The position numbers were made by a program, and so were the translations under genes. Below are positions 46,616-56,962 of a DNA stretch of 64,000 nt, in pieces. Every line of letters starts with the position of its first letter. The stretch's first letter is position 1. The DNA lies in assembly GCF_047495875.1 (NCBI RefSeq), contig NC_092464.1, positions 8,771,737 to 8,835,736 on the forward strand. The letters run 5' to 3'. The notes under the pieces were generated by a model. That model made no database searches and was not told the DNA's origin. It saw nothing but the letters and a program-made list of their open reading frames with translations. This DNA is from Pithys albifrons albifrons (lineage: Eukaryota > Chordata > Aves > Passeriformes > Thamnophilidae).

Positions 46616-48629
46616 AGCAGCCTCACACACACCCATTCTCACACATGCTCTCTAAATACTGAGAACAATGCGGCCGCAGCACTTTGGAGAGGAAGTGAGA
46701 ATAGATGTGGGGACTGGAAGCACCAAGCAGAAACCACAGAGCACGGGCTATGTGCTATCTGAATACCTCAGTGACCTGGGACTGAAGGAAAGAGTAGGAG
46801 AGAAAGTGTGTGAGCATCACCTCTATGCAGGCATGGAGGAACAAAACTGTCTGCTCAGGGCCACAGCAGGAAGTGGCCACCTCACTAACATTTGCCTCAA
46901 ATGGTGCACACAGAAAACATCTCACATCTTCCCCTGCAGCCAGAGCAGGAATGTCCCTGTATCCACACCCTGGCAATGCAGGATAAGTGCACAGTGCTAC
47001 ACTTGCAACACTGAATGGGTTGGGCAGATGTGGTCCTCTCACCATTCTCATTCCAGGAGAAGGCATCTCCATGTCTCTCCTTCCAAATGTCCTTCCTCTG
47101 GGACATCTCCCCAGGGCTGTGGAGAAATGCCATATCAGCTCACCAGTGCTGTCAGCAGCCCAGAAGCAGGGAAAGTATCACCACTGACACCCTGCTGTGC
47201 CATGGTGGGGATCACGTATTACTGGAGACCTCCTAAGCACAGGAGATGGACAGTCCAGAGCTCAAATCCCATCTAGATCCAAGACCAATGCTTTCATCAC
47301 TCTTAGGGTTATTTGCGTTCCTCTTAGAGGTGGGAAAGATATTTTCCATCCCTGGTGAAACCAAGGATGCAACTCCCTTTCCTTGCTGCCTTGCAGAAAT
47401 GGCCCCAGGCTATTGTGCAACACAGGGCTGGGCGCAGCCCCAGTTTGAGACAGGTGAGGGGAATGGTCTGTGCCCACCCAGAGGGGCAGGGGAACTGAAA
47501 AGGGATCAGGAAGACAGTGGGCATGCAGGGAGGATGCAGCCACCTTTGTTGGCGTTGACCCCAGAGCCCCGGCTTCCGTTCGTGCCTGAGGCCAGGCAGG
47601 GTGCCGCCTTTGTGGGGAGGCGAAGGGAAGTGCCCTCGCATCCCTCACATTGACTTGCCTTCACCAGGGACCTTAATTCAGCAAAAACTGCAGCTGTCAC
47701 AGATGGATGCGGAAAAGGGGAAGGGAGGGTTGGGGGTGATTCCTTTCCATCGCTGGGCTCAGCTTCCCACAAATAGACGGCAGCAACAGGCTCGTGGAGG
47801 CAGCACAGCCTCCTTCCCCAAGCTCCAGTGGGGAGCAGGGCTCCCCATACCCATCACTCTGCATCCTACAGCCCCCTCTCTGTGTCCTATTGCCTGGCGG
47901 AGTTGGAGGTTCAGAGTGGCCACTTCCCTCTCTGTGATGTTTCCTGCTGTATAACACAGAGAATGTGAGGTTCGGGGCATTGAAGGGATTTTACCACTTT
48001 GCATCCATTCCCTTTGACAGCTGAAAGGTGCCTGTGTGGGACTAGGGCCTTCCTGGAGCCCAGTGGCCTCCTTCAGCCTCGGCCCCCAGCATCGCCCCCT
48101 TCACCCGCCCCCTCCACCTCCCTCCGGCAGCTCTTCTCCCGGATTTGGGGAGGTTCCAGTGCCGCTTTCCCTGCGAGGTGGAAAGATAGTTCCTTTAATC
48201 TCACCCCTAACCCCGTGACCTTCCTCCCTTAAGGAGCTTTTCCCCTTCATGTCACTGCTTTTTAAAGCCTCCTTTACAAATAAAAGCAATTTCCTTTTGG
48301 AACTGTAGCTATGACATGGGAAGATGCGGGCTTTTTTTTCGACAATAAAGGGATAAGAATGGGGGGCCGCCTCCCTTTTGGTGTTTGTGTTCAGCTGGGT
48401 CTGTTTGTTTAGATACTTTACATAAGACAGTAAACACCAGGCGAGTTAAAAGCTTTAATTAAAAAAAGGTGGTGAGCTGGGGAGAGGAGGAAAAGCGGGG
48501 AAAAATACCTCTTTCAGTTCACTCAGTGACTTAGAGAAGTAACCCCCGACAGACAAGAAAAACACAGTCCGGGAATCCAAGAAAGGCAGAGGACAGGAAA
48601 AAAAAATTAAAGACTATGACGATATGAAC
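46616..48629. other. Intergenic with one unexplained 202-codon ORF
   Basis: An ORF at 46668-47276 on the + strand (202 codons) is the longest one in the window that is neither low-complexity nor part of a known gene. It has many Cys, His and Ser but no domain I recognise, no splice context and no promoter signal. Overlapping ORFs of similar size at 47246-47954 look like composition effects. I do not call a gene. Confidence 0.3.
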
Positions 48630-49190
48630 CTACAAAGCGCAACAGCCCAGCGCTGCAGCCCCGCACGCTCCCGCATCCCACTCAGTCCTGATACCCCGCG
48701 ATGGGCTGCAAATGGCCCTCACCCCTTTCTGTCGTCTGTGAAAAGAACCTGCGAGGAAGGCAAGCGAGGTGACGCCCTTGTCCCCGCCGCCCCGCACCCT
48801 GACTTTGAAGTTCCTGGGTGGGGTATTCTACAATTCCCGCAGGCCTGCATGCGGAACGGGCACGTCCTTGGTGTACCCCTCCGTGACACCCGGGTGGAAT
48901 TGGAGCGATGCACTGGAGCAGAGCCGGGCGCCGGGCTGTCCAGGCTGCCCCTCTCGGACCCCCTCCCATCGGGAATATCTCTCGGGATGCCCGCGGGCAT
49001 CCACGGCCTCGCCACCCGCCGGCCTCCCGTTGGGAGGGCGCTCGGGGTGAGGGTGTCCTGGCGGGGGGAGGCCCGTGGTGGGAACCCGCGGCGGGGGGCT
49101 GGCCCCGCGCTGCTGCAGCCGTCCCGCCCGGTCATACGCCCGGCCCCGCCGCTTGTGGGGGCAAACTGTGGTGACCAACAGCCCGAGGGA
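48630..49190. promoter_or_regulatory. CpG-rich block 3 with a ZNF143-like word
   Basis: GC- and CpG-rich sequence lies about 8 kb upstream of the EN2 start. CTACAATTCCC at 48828-48838 matches the core of the ZNF143/THAP11 promoter motif. The block is immediately followed by the large polypurine tract. It could be an orphan island or the start of an unannotated transcript. Confidence 0.4.
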
Positions 49191-49209
49191 CCCGCGGGAG
49201 AGAGTGGAA

Positions 49210-50092
49210 GTGCGGGAAAGGGGAAGGAAAGCAAAGAAGGGAAGAACGGGAGGGGAAAGAGGAAAGGAACAGGAAAAAGAAAAGGAAAAGAAAGAGGAAA
49301 GAGGAATGAGAAAAAAAGGGAAAGGGAAAGAAAGGGACAGGGAAAGGGAAAGGGAAAGGGAAAGGGAAAGGGAAAGGGAAAGGGAAAGGGAAAGGGAAAG
49401 GGAAAGGGGGGGAAAAGGGAAAAGAAGGGAAAAGGAGGGAAAAGGGGGAAAAAGGGGGAGGAAAGGGAAGGAAGGGAAATGGGGAAGGGGAAAGGGGGGA
49501 GGGAAGGAGGGAGGAGGGAGGGAGGGAGGGAGGGAAGGGAAGGAAGGAAGGAAGGAAGGAAGGAAGGAAGGAAGGAAGGAAGGAAGGAAGGAAGGAAGGA
49601 AGGAAGGAAGGAAGGGAAGGAAGGAAGGAAGGAAGGAAGGAAGGAAGGAAGGAAGGAAGGAAGGAAGGAAGGAAGGAAGGAAGGAAGGAAGGAAGGAAGG
49701 AAGGAAGGAAGGAAGGAAGGAAGGAAGGAAGGAAGGAAGGAAGAAGGAAGGAAGGAAGGAAGGAAGGAAGGAAGGAAGGAAGGAAGGAAGGAAGGAGGAA
49801 GGATGGAAGGAAGGAAGGAAGGAAGGAAGGAAGGAAGGAAGGAAGGAAGGAAGGAAGGAAGGAAGGAAGGAAGGAAGGAAGGAAGGAAGGAAGGAAGGGA
49901 GGGAGGGAGGGAGGGAGGGAGGGAGGGAGGAGGGAGGGAGGGAGGGGAGGAGGAGGGAGGAGGGAGGGAGGAAGGGAGGAAGGGAGGAAGGAAGGGAGGG
50001 AGGGAGGGAGGGAGGGAGGGAGGGAGGGAGGGAGGGAGGGAAGGAGGGAAGGAGGGAAGGAGGGAAGGAGGGAAGGAGGGAAGGAGGGAGGG
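49210..50092. repeat. Polypurine microsatellite, (GGGAAA)n, (GGAA)n, (GGGA)n
   Basis: A nearly pure purine strand grades from GGGAAA units (49320-49410) through mixed GGGGAAAA to pure GGAA (about 49535-49895, with single GAA and GGGAA interruptions) and then GGGA/GGGAAGGA units. It is uninterrupted by pyrimidine from 49339 to 49803 and from 49805 to 50092. The ORFs of 372-634 codons across it are Lys/Glu/Gly/Arg or Ser/Phe/Leu/Pro repeats and are not genes. Confidence 0.97.
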
Positions 50093-50321
50093 TGCCAGGC
50101 TCCCACCGTGAATGGATTGGGACGGGAGAGCTGCAAGTGCCGGGGCAGGACGGGGCTCGGGGCTGTTTGTCCTCCGCAAAGAACTTTCCGAATAGCATAC
50201 TCCGTGTCCTCTTTGCCGCCAGCCTGAGCCGTCACTCCAGCGGGCAGCACTCATGCCTTGCTGACAGAGACACTCAGCTGAGAACTGTAGTTTTGTTTGT
50301 TGGTTGTTTGGGGAAAACGGC

Positions 50322-50342
50322 GGGGGGGGGGGGGGGGGGGGG
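50322..50342. repeat. Poly(G) run of 21
   Basis: Twenty-one consecutive G lie on the + strand. Such runs are error-prone in sequencing, so the true length may differ. Confidence 0.85.
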
Positions 50343-50900
50343 AAGAGAGGGAAGGCAACTTTTTGTTTGCAGTTGGTGTTTTAGGTTTGGGGGGTTTGTT
50401 TGTGTGTTTGCTTGGGTTTGGAAGTTTTGTTTTGTTTTCCTGGAAACACTGAGAAAACAGTGTATGTGCCGCTCGTCCAAGCCATGCCCCCGTCACTGCG
50501 GGCAGTCCCTCGCCCAGGCCAGCGTCTCGGAAGGGGTAGGGGGGCAGCCCAGGGCGGGGGGACAACCCAGGGTAAAGGAGCACCTTTCCCGGGAGGAGCC
50601 AAAGGGCCACACAGCCCGGCTGCGACCGGCTCCAACACGGCTCTGCCCGTCTCTTCTGGGAGGGCGGCTGTCGTGGACCCCACCTCCTCCCTCCGAGGCA
50701 CCATCCCCACGATGGGGCCGACATGAGCCCCCCACACCCGGTTTGTCGGAAAGTCTCGGGCAGTGGAGGACGAGGAAGAGGCAGGGAGACCGGTCCTGCC
50801 CGGGAGGGCAGGGACTCTTCCCGAAACCCGGTCGGAGCTTGCTCGACTCCCGAGCCTCGGCGGTGCGGGGTGACCGCGGCTGGGCTGCCTGTCGGCAACA
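50343..50900. other. GC-rich stretch, no gene supported
   Basis: A T/G-rich lead-in (50360-50435) is followed by CpG-rich sequence to about 50900. Several frames are open by composition, with ORFs of 108-215 codons; none shows a domain. Confidence 0.35.
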
Positions 50901-50904
50901 GCTG

Positions 50905-51045
50905 GAAAATAGCCTTCGAGAGACCATAAAAGTTGATTATCTGGTAGGGAGCTGGAGTGGAAATTACCTAGTTAATTAGAGCGGTGTCTTTATTCTGGCT
51001 GTGAGTAAATGCCGAGGTGTAAATCCAAGGGAATTTAGGGGAATT
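50905..51045. promoter_or_regulatory. Candidate conserved non-coding element K
   Basis: AT-rich complex sequence follows the CpG-rich block. It contains TTAATTAG at 50972-50979, TTGATTATCTGG and GGAAATTACC, with no ORF of note. It lies 6 kb upstream of EN2. Confidence 0.4.
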
Positions 51046-51957
51046 AGCTGCCTATGTGGAAAGTGCAGGGGCAGCTCCAGCATCCCGACCCAGTCCCTGC
51101 TAATGCTGGGGTCGGTGTAGAGTTGCTGAACTTTACCGTCACAACAGCTCCTGTTGTGTCTGCATGGATTAACTCCTCAGAGTCACGAGAGAAGCGGGGA
51201 AACGTTCCTCAGTCGCGACATAAGCGTGTGTTCATTCTTGTGTAGGCGCCGGTATACAGTGAGTGTGTTTAAGGCGGGGAGGTGAATCGTCTTAGTAAGA
51301 TAAAATAAAAACGGTTTCGGGAAAATAGTTTTGTACTTATTTAAAGTTTTTCTGCCTCCACAGCTCCAGATGAGCGAAAGAATGGCGATTCCGGCCGTGG
51401 CCCCGCGGATCCTCTTCGGGAGAGGCGGCGGGTGCCCGCCGCAGCCGGGGACCGTGCGCCCTGCCCGAGACAGAGCCACAGCCGGAGCCGGAGCATCCAC
51501 CGGCACGGACCGCTGGGTCGGGTCAGGACAGAGCCGGGCACGTCCCATCCAGATGCGGGCGGCACAAACTGGGGCCGGTTTTCTGCCTCTTTACAAAGTA
51601 GCTGTGGGTGTAACTCAAACACACAGGCAGGAGGTTTAGCTGTCAGCTTTCTTTTAAAATCTATTTTTTTTTTAACACGGGAACACAAACTATTTCCGTG
51701 CACAGGCCAGATACTTTCCTGCAGAGACTGATAGTTTCCCTGGTTATCCTTCGGGCTGGTGGGTTTGTAAAGCAGCGGCTCAGCAGAACAAAGTCCAGGA
51801 ACCCTGGGGAGACAACCTGCACCCAGTGCCACCCAGTGTCCTGGCGAGGCCTCTCTGGCCCCGGGTGGCCGGACCAGAGCTCTGCTGCAGGAGGCTTCGG
51901 GGGCCAGGCCCTGCTGCAGCGAGAATTGCCTCCGCCCTGGGAAATCTGAGTTTATCT

Positions 51958-52260
51958 TCTTTTCTTTCTTCCTTTTAAATTCTTCTTTTCTTTTCTTTCT
52001 TTCTTTTCTTTTCTTTTCTTTTCTTTTCTTTTCTTTTCTTTTCTTTTCTTTTCTTTTCTTTTCTTTTCTTTTCTTTCTTTTCTTTTCTTTTCTTTTCTTT
52101 TTTCTCTTATTTTCTCTTCTTTTCTCTTCTTTTCTTTTTTCTTTTTCATTCATCTTCTCTTCTCTTCTCTTCACTTCTCTTCTCTTTTTTGCTTCTCTTT
52201 TTCCTCACTTTTACTCTCTTCTTATCTTCTTCCTTTTTCATTCTTTCTATTCTATTCGTT
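51958..52260. repeat. (TTTTC)n pyrimidine microsatellite
   Basis: TTTTC pentamers with TTTCTT and TCTTC variants dominate, purest at 51986-52100, followed by a degenerate T/C tract with occasional A. On the minus strand this is a GAAAA array; the Lys/Glu-rich ORFs on that strand are artefacts. Confidence 0.95.
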
Positions 52261-52266
52261 TTTAAC

Positions 52267-52437
52267 CTTTCCTTTCCTTTCCTTTCCTTTTCCTTTCCTT
52301 TCCTTCCTTTCCTTTCCTTTCCTTTCCTTTCCTTTCCTTTCCTTTCCTTTCCTTTCCTTTCCTTTCCTTTCCTTTCCTTTCCTTTCCTTTCCTTTCCTTT
52401 CCTTTCCTTTCCTTTCCTTTCCTTTCCTTTCCTTCTT
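52267..52437. repeat. (CCTTT)n pyrimidine microsatellite
   Basis: About 170 bases of nearly perfect CCTTT pentamers lie on the + strand (AAAGG on the minus strand). It is separated from the TTTTC array by a few bases of AT-rich sequence. Confidence 0.95.
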
Positions 52438-54515
52438 TCCCTCTACCTCTTCATTCTTTCTTTCGCCAACCATCATTATATAATGACCATAATTTTGTCG
52501 AAATTTTGGGGCTTTTTATTATCGTTATTCGATCGTTTTCGATGGGTCCGCGAGGGCTGCCCCCAGTCCCGGTCAGCGGGCGGGAGGGGAGGGCGCTGCT
52601 TTGCGGGGACAGGGGCAGGGCAAGGAGAGAGTCCAGGGGAGGGTAGGGGAAGGACAGGGCAGCGGGAAGACAGGGCCAGGGGCAGGGCAAGCCAGGGACA
52701 GGGCCGGGCCAGGGGCAGGGCGAGTCAGGGGCCGGCACTCCCACCCCACCCGCGCACCCTCCATCCCGTGGGAAGGGGAGGCGCGGGGGGGTGTGGTGTG
52801 GTGTTTACCTCCCATCACTCCGTGCTGCGAACGGTAACCGTGACCGAGCGTTACTTCCCGAGTCAGAACTGTGACATTCACCCTCATCCATTCCCTCCCG
52901 AGCACCCTCCGTGCAACACGCTGATGACCGCGGCCGCTCCGCGGGGAGCCCCGTCTCGGGCCGGGCCGGGCGCGCCGGAAGCGGGATCTGCCCTCGACAT
53001 GAGCAGCTCATAAAAATTTCATGATCCTACAAAAAACTGAAAGCCAGGCTTTCCAATACCTCCATTTTCCCCCGTTGACGGGAAAGTATTCCCCGCGTGA
53101 AGCGCATGGATGGGCGCTGCCGGTGCCACTGCCACTGCGGGGTGGGAGCCCGGTGGCCGCAAAGCGCCCTTCATCGTGCCTTGCACAGGCGGAATTGGGA
53201 AAATCGGCAGGTTCTAAGGGGTTTTATTTTTGTGGTTTTCGCCGATGCAGTGAGAGCCCGGCGGCACTGGGGAAATGCGGCCGTGCTGCCTGAGCTCTCC
53301 CAGTCCCCCGGCTCCGAGGAAAGACTGGCTAGGGCTGGGCAAGAGTCGTTGCGGGTTTTCCACTTCCAAAATTGATGTGCAAGCCCAGGGAAGGCCGGGC
53401 AGTGCCGGGCACAACGCCTGCGGCACGGCTTGGAGCGGGGAACGAGGAGCAGCGACCTCTCCCCTCTCCTCCATCCTCTGCCACCAGGTCCAACACACTG
53501 GCAAAGCAGCCTGAAAGGCTTCGCTTGGAAATAAAGTGATGCCGGGTGTGAGCGGGAGGGACATGGGGGCTGCCAGAGGGGCGCGGCGGTGTGCCCAGGC
53601 TGTGCCCACAGGGTAGTGCCGCTGACAGACCTCCCCCGGCGGCACGGGTGGAGACTGGCTGGAACTCGGGGAGTCACTAAAAACCCGGCGAAATTTGCTG
53701 CATGCCAGCGTTTTTCAGGCAGTCATCAGTCTCTGGAAGGACGGGAGGTACAGCCCTTCCCTGGGCTCCCTGAGTATTTTAGCTTCCTAGCTCCTCGGGG
53801 TTTGTTTTTTTCACCCGAGTGTGAGAAAAAGCAGGAAGGAGGGTTTGCTCGGAGGAGCGGCATGGACGGCCCTGGAGCTTGTCCACAGCCCGGCCCCAGC
53901 CGCAGAGCCTGCCCGCTGCCCGCCGGAGGGTGGGGGTCGGCCGCTCTCTCCCTTCCTCCTTCCATGTACCGAACTTACGGGTTGTCATACCGTTCCTAAA
54001 CTTCTCAGTGCCAAAAGTGCCGAGCAAACGTCAGAGGGTGGGGTGGTCCACTGCCCCCGCACACTCACCTGTTTGCGGGAAGGAAAAAAAATATATTTTT
54101 AGTGGATGGTAGCCTGGAATGAGCCTCATTGAAACTGCACGGGGAGCATAAGGAAAAGAAATCTGGCTGATGTGTGGAAAGGTGACATTTACAGGCACCA
54201 GGTCTGCGAGGAGAGACTGAAGCAAAGAAACAAACGAAGCCAAAATAGCATTTCTAAACCACCACTCCCGGTGACCTGCAGTGGTTCCCGAGGAAAAGCC
54301 TTTGCAAACCGCGATGCCTCTGGCAAGGCGCCCGCAGACGGGCGAGCAAACGTGCTGCTGGGGAATGTTTCTAGAGATTGAACTTCCAGATAAAAATAAC
54401 CTTGGAAAAAAAAATAGACCATTCAGATTTCCTCGGTTCGGTATCAGATCACCCCTTCACCACCATCACCACCACCATCAACCCCCTACTCCCCACCGCC
54501 TCTGCACACCTGAGG
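52438..54515. other. GC-rich upstream flank of EN2, no gene supported
   Basis: CpG-rich sequence at 52540-53000 includes a CAGGG/GGGGCAGGGC minisatellite-like segment at 52605-52735, then mixed sequence. ORFs of 130-170 codons on both strands overlap one another without a recognisable domain. A CTCF-like word lies near 53572-53586 and an AT-rich block at 54080-54180. A CACCATCACCACCACCATC run lies at 54460-54479. Confidence 0.35.
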
Positions 54516-54965
54516 TGCTGGATTATTGTCAGAGGATAGGCAGATGCAGTAATTGTTTTGTACAGCTTTGTTTATCTTCTCCTTCGGAGTTGACCTCAGG
54601 AATTCTCCTCCCTGTTCTATGCAGGCGATAAATATTCCCGCGAAGGAGCGGAATAACGAATGGAAAGGTTAACGCGGTACTGTCAGCGAACGGGCAGGTA
54701 ACGCGGGGTTCAAGAAGGTTTGAAGTTTTTATCGGTAACTTGGGTCCGCCCGGGAGCGAAATATTTGAAGTGCAGCACCTTGAACACGTTTAATTATGGG
54801 GTAGTAGCAAAGCGACAGCTTCCAAGTAATTAGAAAATACTTCTTGGGAGACAGGCTAATCGCTTTTAATGGGGCGCTTGAAGAAATTAACCTCTGGGTG
54901 CTTGTTTGAGCAAAACAACTTTGGATCAGCGACCGCTGGTCTTCGTTGGTGGACCCAACCCTCCG
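54516..54965. promoter_or_regulatory. Candidate proximal EN2 enhancer (element L)
   Basis: A complex stretch about 2-2.4 kb upstream of the EN2 start codon has two TAATTA cores (54791-54796 and 54827-54832), GTAATTGTTTTG, GGCTAATCGC and GAAATTAACC words. Mammalian En2 is known to have upstream midbrain-hindbrain enhancers with Pax and homeodomain sites; whether this block is their counterpart is inference. Confidence 0.4.
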
Positions 54966-56030
54966 AGAAATACAAAGAAAATAGGGAGATAGATTTAAAA
55001 TCAAATAAAAATTAAAGATTAAAGAAGAAGAAAAAGTGAAATGAAAAGAATTGGGAAAAGGAAAGCAAAGAGGAAAGGAAGAAGAGAGAAGGAAGGACTC
55101 TGTCCCTTTCCCTCAGGGGGCGAGTGATGCGTGTGACTGCAGGGAAGGTACCTCCAAATAAAAATGGCACTTAGGGGCAGAGCCAGGAATCGGGGTGCGT
55201 CGGACCCTGGAGCTCAGCCACCACCTTCCGACCCTACCTCGGTCCTCCGCGGGGCCGCCTGCCCCTCGCCGTGCGCCCCGTCGGGGGGGTGGCACCTTGC
55301 GGGCCCCGAGGAGGTACAAAGGATCGGCTGCCAGGGCAGCAACTGCGCCAGCCCCCGCACCCCTCTCTCCCGCGCCTCTCTGAGGATCCGCACCCCTCAA
55401 CCTGTTCAGCTCCCTCAACGCCTCGGCCATCTAGCCTCACTTTGCTCCCTAATCTTATTTTCGCGATGTTTCTCCCTAAAGACAGCAAGCAAAGCACCAG
55501 CGGCAGTTTTCCCGTCCTAAAGAAGCGGGGGCTCTTGGGGTCCAGGGGGTCACAGGGCGGCGTTTTGGGGGAAACCACAGCTCCGCAAGGCCGTTTGGGG
55601 AGCAGTCAGGGCAGATCAAAGGCTGCCGTCCGGCAGCGGGAAGGACGAGTCAATTACCGCCGAACCGCGCAGCGGGGAAGGGACGCACCCCTCCGGGCAG
55701 CCCGCGGGCACCGGCCCGGGCCTGTTCCAGGCCCCCCCCCCCCCCCCAAGACCCCTTTGTATCGTCGCTGCTCGCTTAATATTATTTATGCGTTTCTGCA
55801 AGGAATTGTGGGATGCCGGCCCCCCTCCCCCGGTAAACACCGGGGCAATTAAACCCCCGTCAACTCATCTCCGGGAGGGGGTACGGGGGGACACACGGGC
55901 GGGGCGGTGGGGGACAGCCGTGGGCGCCCCGCGGAGGGGCACCCCCATCTCCCCCCCGCGCATCCCCGCGGCGGCCGGGCCCGTCCGTGGGAGGGGCGTG
56001 GGCGCTGTCACTTACCGGGGCGCCCCGCAC

Positions 56031-56120
56031 CACGTGTGCGCTCGCCCGGGCTACCATTGGCCCGAGGCACGTGTCGGAGCGCCCGGGCCAGCGACGTCAG
56101 CGGCGGGGGCCCCGTTAAAA
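56031..56120 (+). promoter_or_regulatory. EN2: Candidate EN2 core promoter
   Basis: A tight cluster lies 840-930 bases before the EN2 ATG. It has two CACGTG E-boxes (56031-56036 and 56068-56073) flanking an inverted CCAAT box (ATTGG, 56056-56060), a GACGTCA CRE-like site (56093-56099) and a TTAAAA TATA-like box (56115-56120). This would place a start site near 56145. A second, initiator-type start nearer the ATG (56500-56650) is possible. No transcript data are available here. Confidence 0.45.
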
Positions 56121-56494
56121 CCTAAAGGACAACAACCCGAGTGGAAGTGCCCGGGCGCGGCGGCGGCGGCGGCCGCCGGGGCGTAACGCGGCGCAGGGCG
56201 GGCGGCAGGGCAGGGCGGGACGCCCCCCCCCCCCACCCGCGGCGGCCCCCGCATGTGCGGGCGCGGGGCGGCGCGGGGCGGTGCGGGGCGAGGCGCTGCC
56301 GGCCGGAGCCCCGCGGGGCGCCCCTCACCGCCCTGCCCTCCGCGGGACACCGGCTGCTGAGAGCCCGCCTACACCCCGCCCCGACACCGGCGCTTCGTTT
56401 TTTCTCTAAGCGCAAACCCCACCACCACCCCACACCCCCCCTTCCGTCCCCCAATTATTATTATTTTTATTATCACTAATTTTTTCCTCTGCGG

Positions 56495-56563
56495 ATGAGG
56501 CGCGGCGGCGGCAGCAGCGGCCGGGGCAGCAGGCGGCAGCGCGCCGCGGGACCGAGCGGCTGA
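56495..56563 (+). CDS. Upstream ORF 1 in the EN2 leader (22 codons)
   Basis: ATG at 56495 opens a 22-codon Arg/Gly/Ser-rich frame that stops with TGA at 56561-56563. It lies in the candidate 5' leader of EN2, provided transcription starts upstream of it. It is probably regulatory or without a stable product. It is short and GC-rich, so it could be fortuitous. Confidence 0.3.
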   Translation: MRRGGGSSGRGSRRQRAAGPSG

Positions 56564-56766
56564 GCGGCGGCGGGAGGCGGCGAGCGGCGGCGGGAGGACC
56601 GGAGCCTCTGTGTTTTCATTTTTTCTGGCAAAGTTGGAAGTGGTGGAGGCTCGGCTGCTGGCTTGTGGGGGCTCTCCCTACATTTGTCTCTCTCTTTTTT
56701 TTTTTTTATTACTTTACATTTTTAATTTTTTTTAGTTTTTTTTTTTTTTCAAACTCTGGATTTTGA

Positions 56767-56802
56767 ATGCCGGGAGAAGCCAGGAGAAACGAAAGCAAAT
56801 AG
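56767..56802 (+). CDS. Upstream ORF 2 in the EN2 leader (11 codons)
   Basis: ATG at 56767 opens an 11-codon frame, MPGEARRNESK, ending in TAG at 56800-56802, 160 bases before the EN2 start codon. It should be in any EN2 leader longer than 200 bases and could lower initiation at the main ATG. No protein function is proposed. Confidence 0.4.
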   Translation: MPGEARRNESK

Positions 56803-56962
56803 ACACCTGTGCGTGCGTTGTACATATATATATATATATAAAATATATATTAAAAAATTAAATAAAGAACCGCCGACTGCAGCAGCAACAACAGACAGCG
56901 CTCGGCAGCGCCCGGCCGGCGGCAGGCGGGCAGCGGAGCCGTCGGCGGGGCGGCCGCGCAGC

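Noticed and set aside
49075..50979. 634-codon ORF on the + strand and 372-511-codon ORFs on both strands across the same tract
   Set aside because: They are translations of the GGAA/GGGAAA purine array (Lys/Glu/Gly/Arg or Ser/Phe/Leu/Pro repeats), with no domain and no start or splice support.
51341..53013. Lys/Glu-rich and Ser/Phe/Leu-rich ORFs of about 275 codons
   Set aside because: They read through the TTTTC and CCTTT microsatellites.
4000..55000. tRNA, rRNA or CRISPR-type arrays
   Set aside because: None was seen by eye. Regularly spaced repeats here are microsatellites or CR1 fragments.
56813..56962. N-terminal extension of EN2 in the same frame
   Set aside because: The frame is open, but no ATG lies in it before 56963 (the apparent start is GTG), and the extension reads like translated leader; known EN2 proteins begin at MEEGG.
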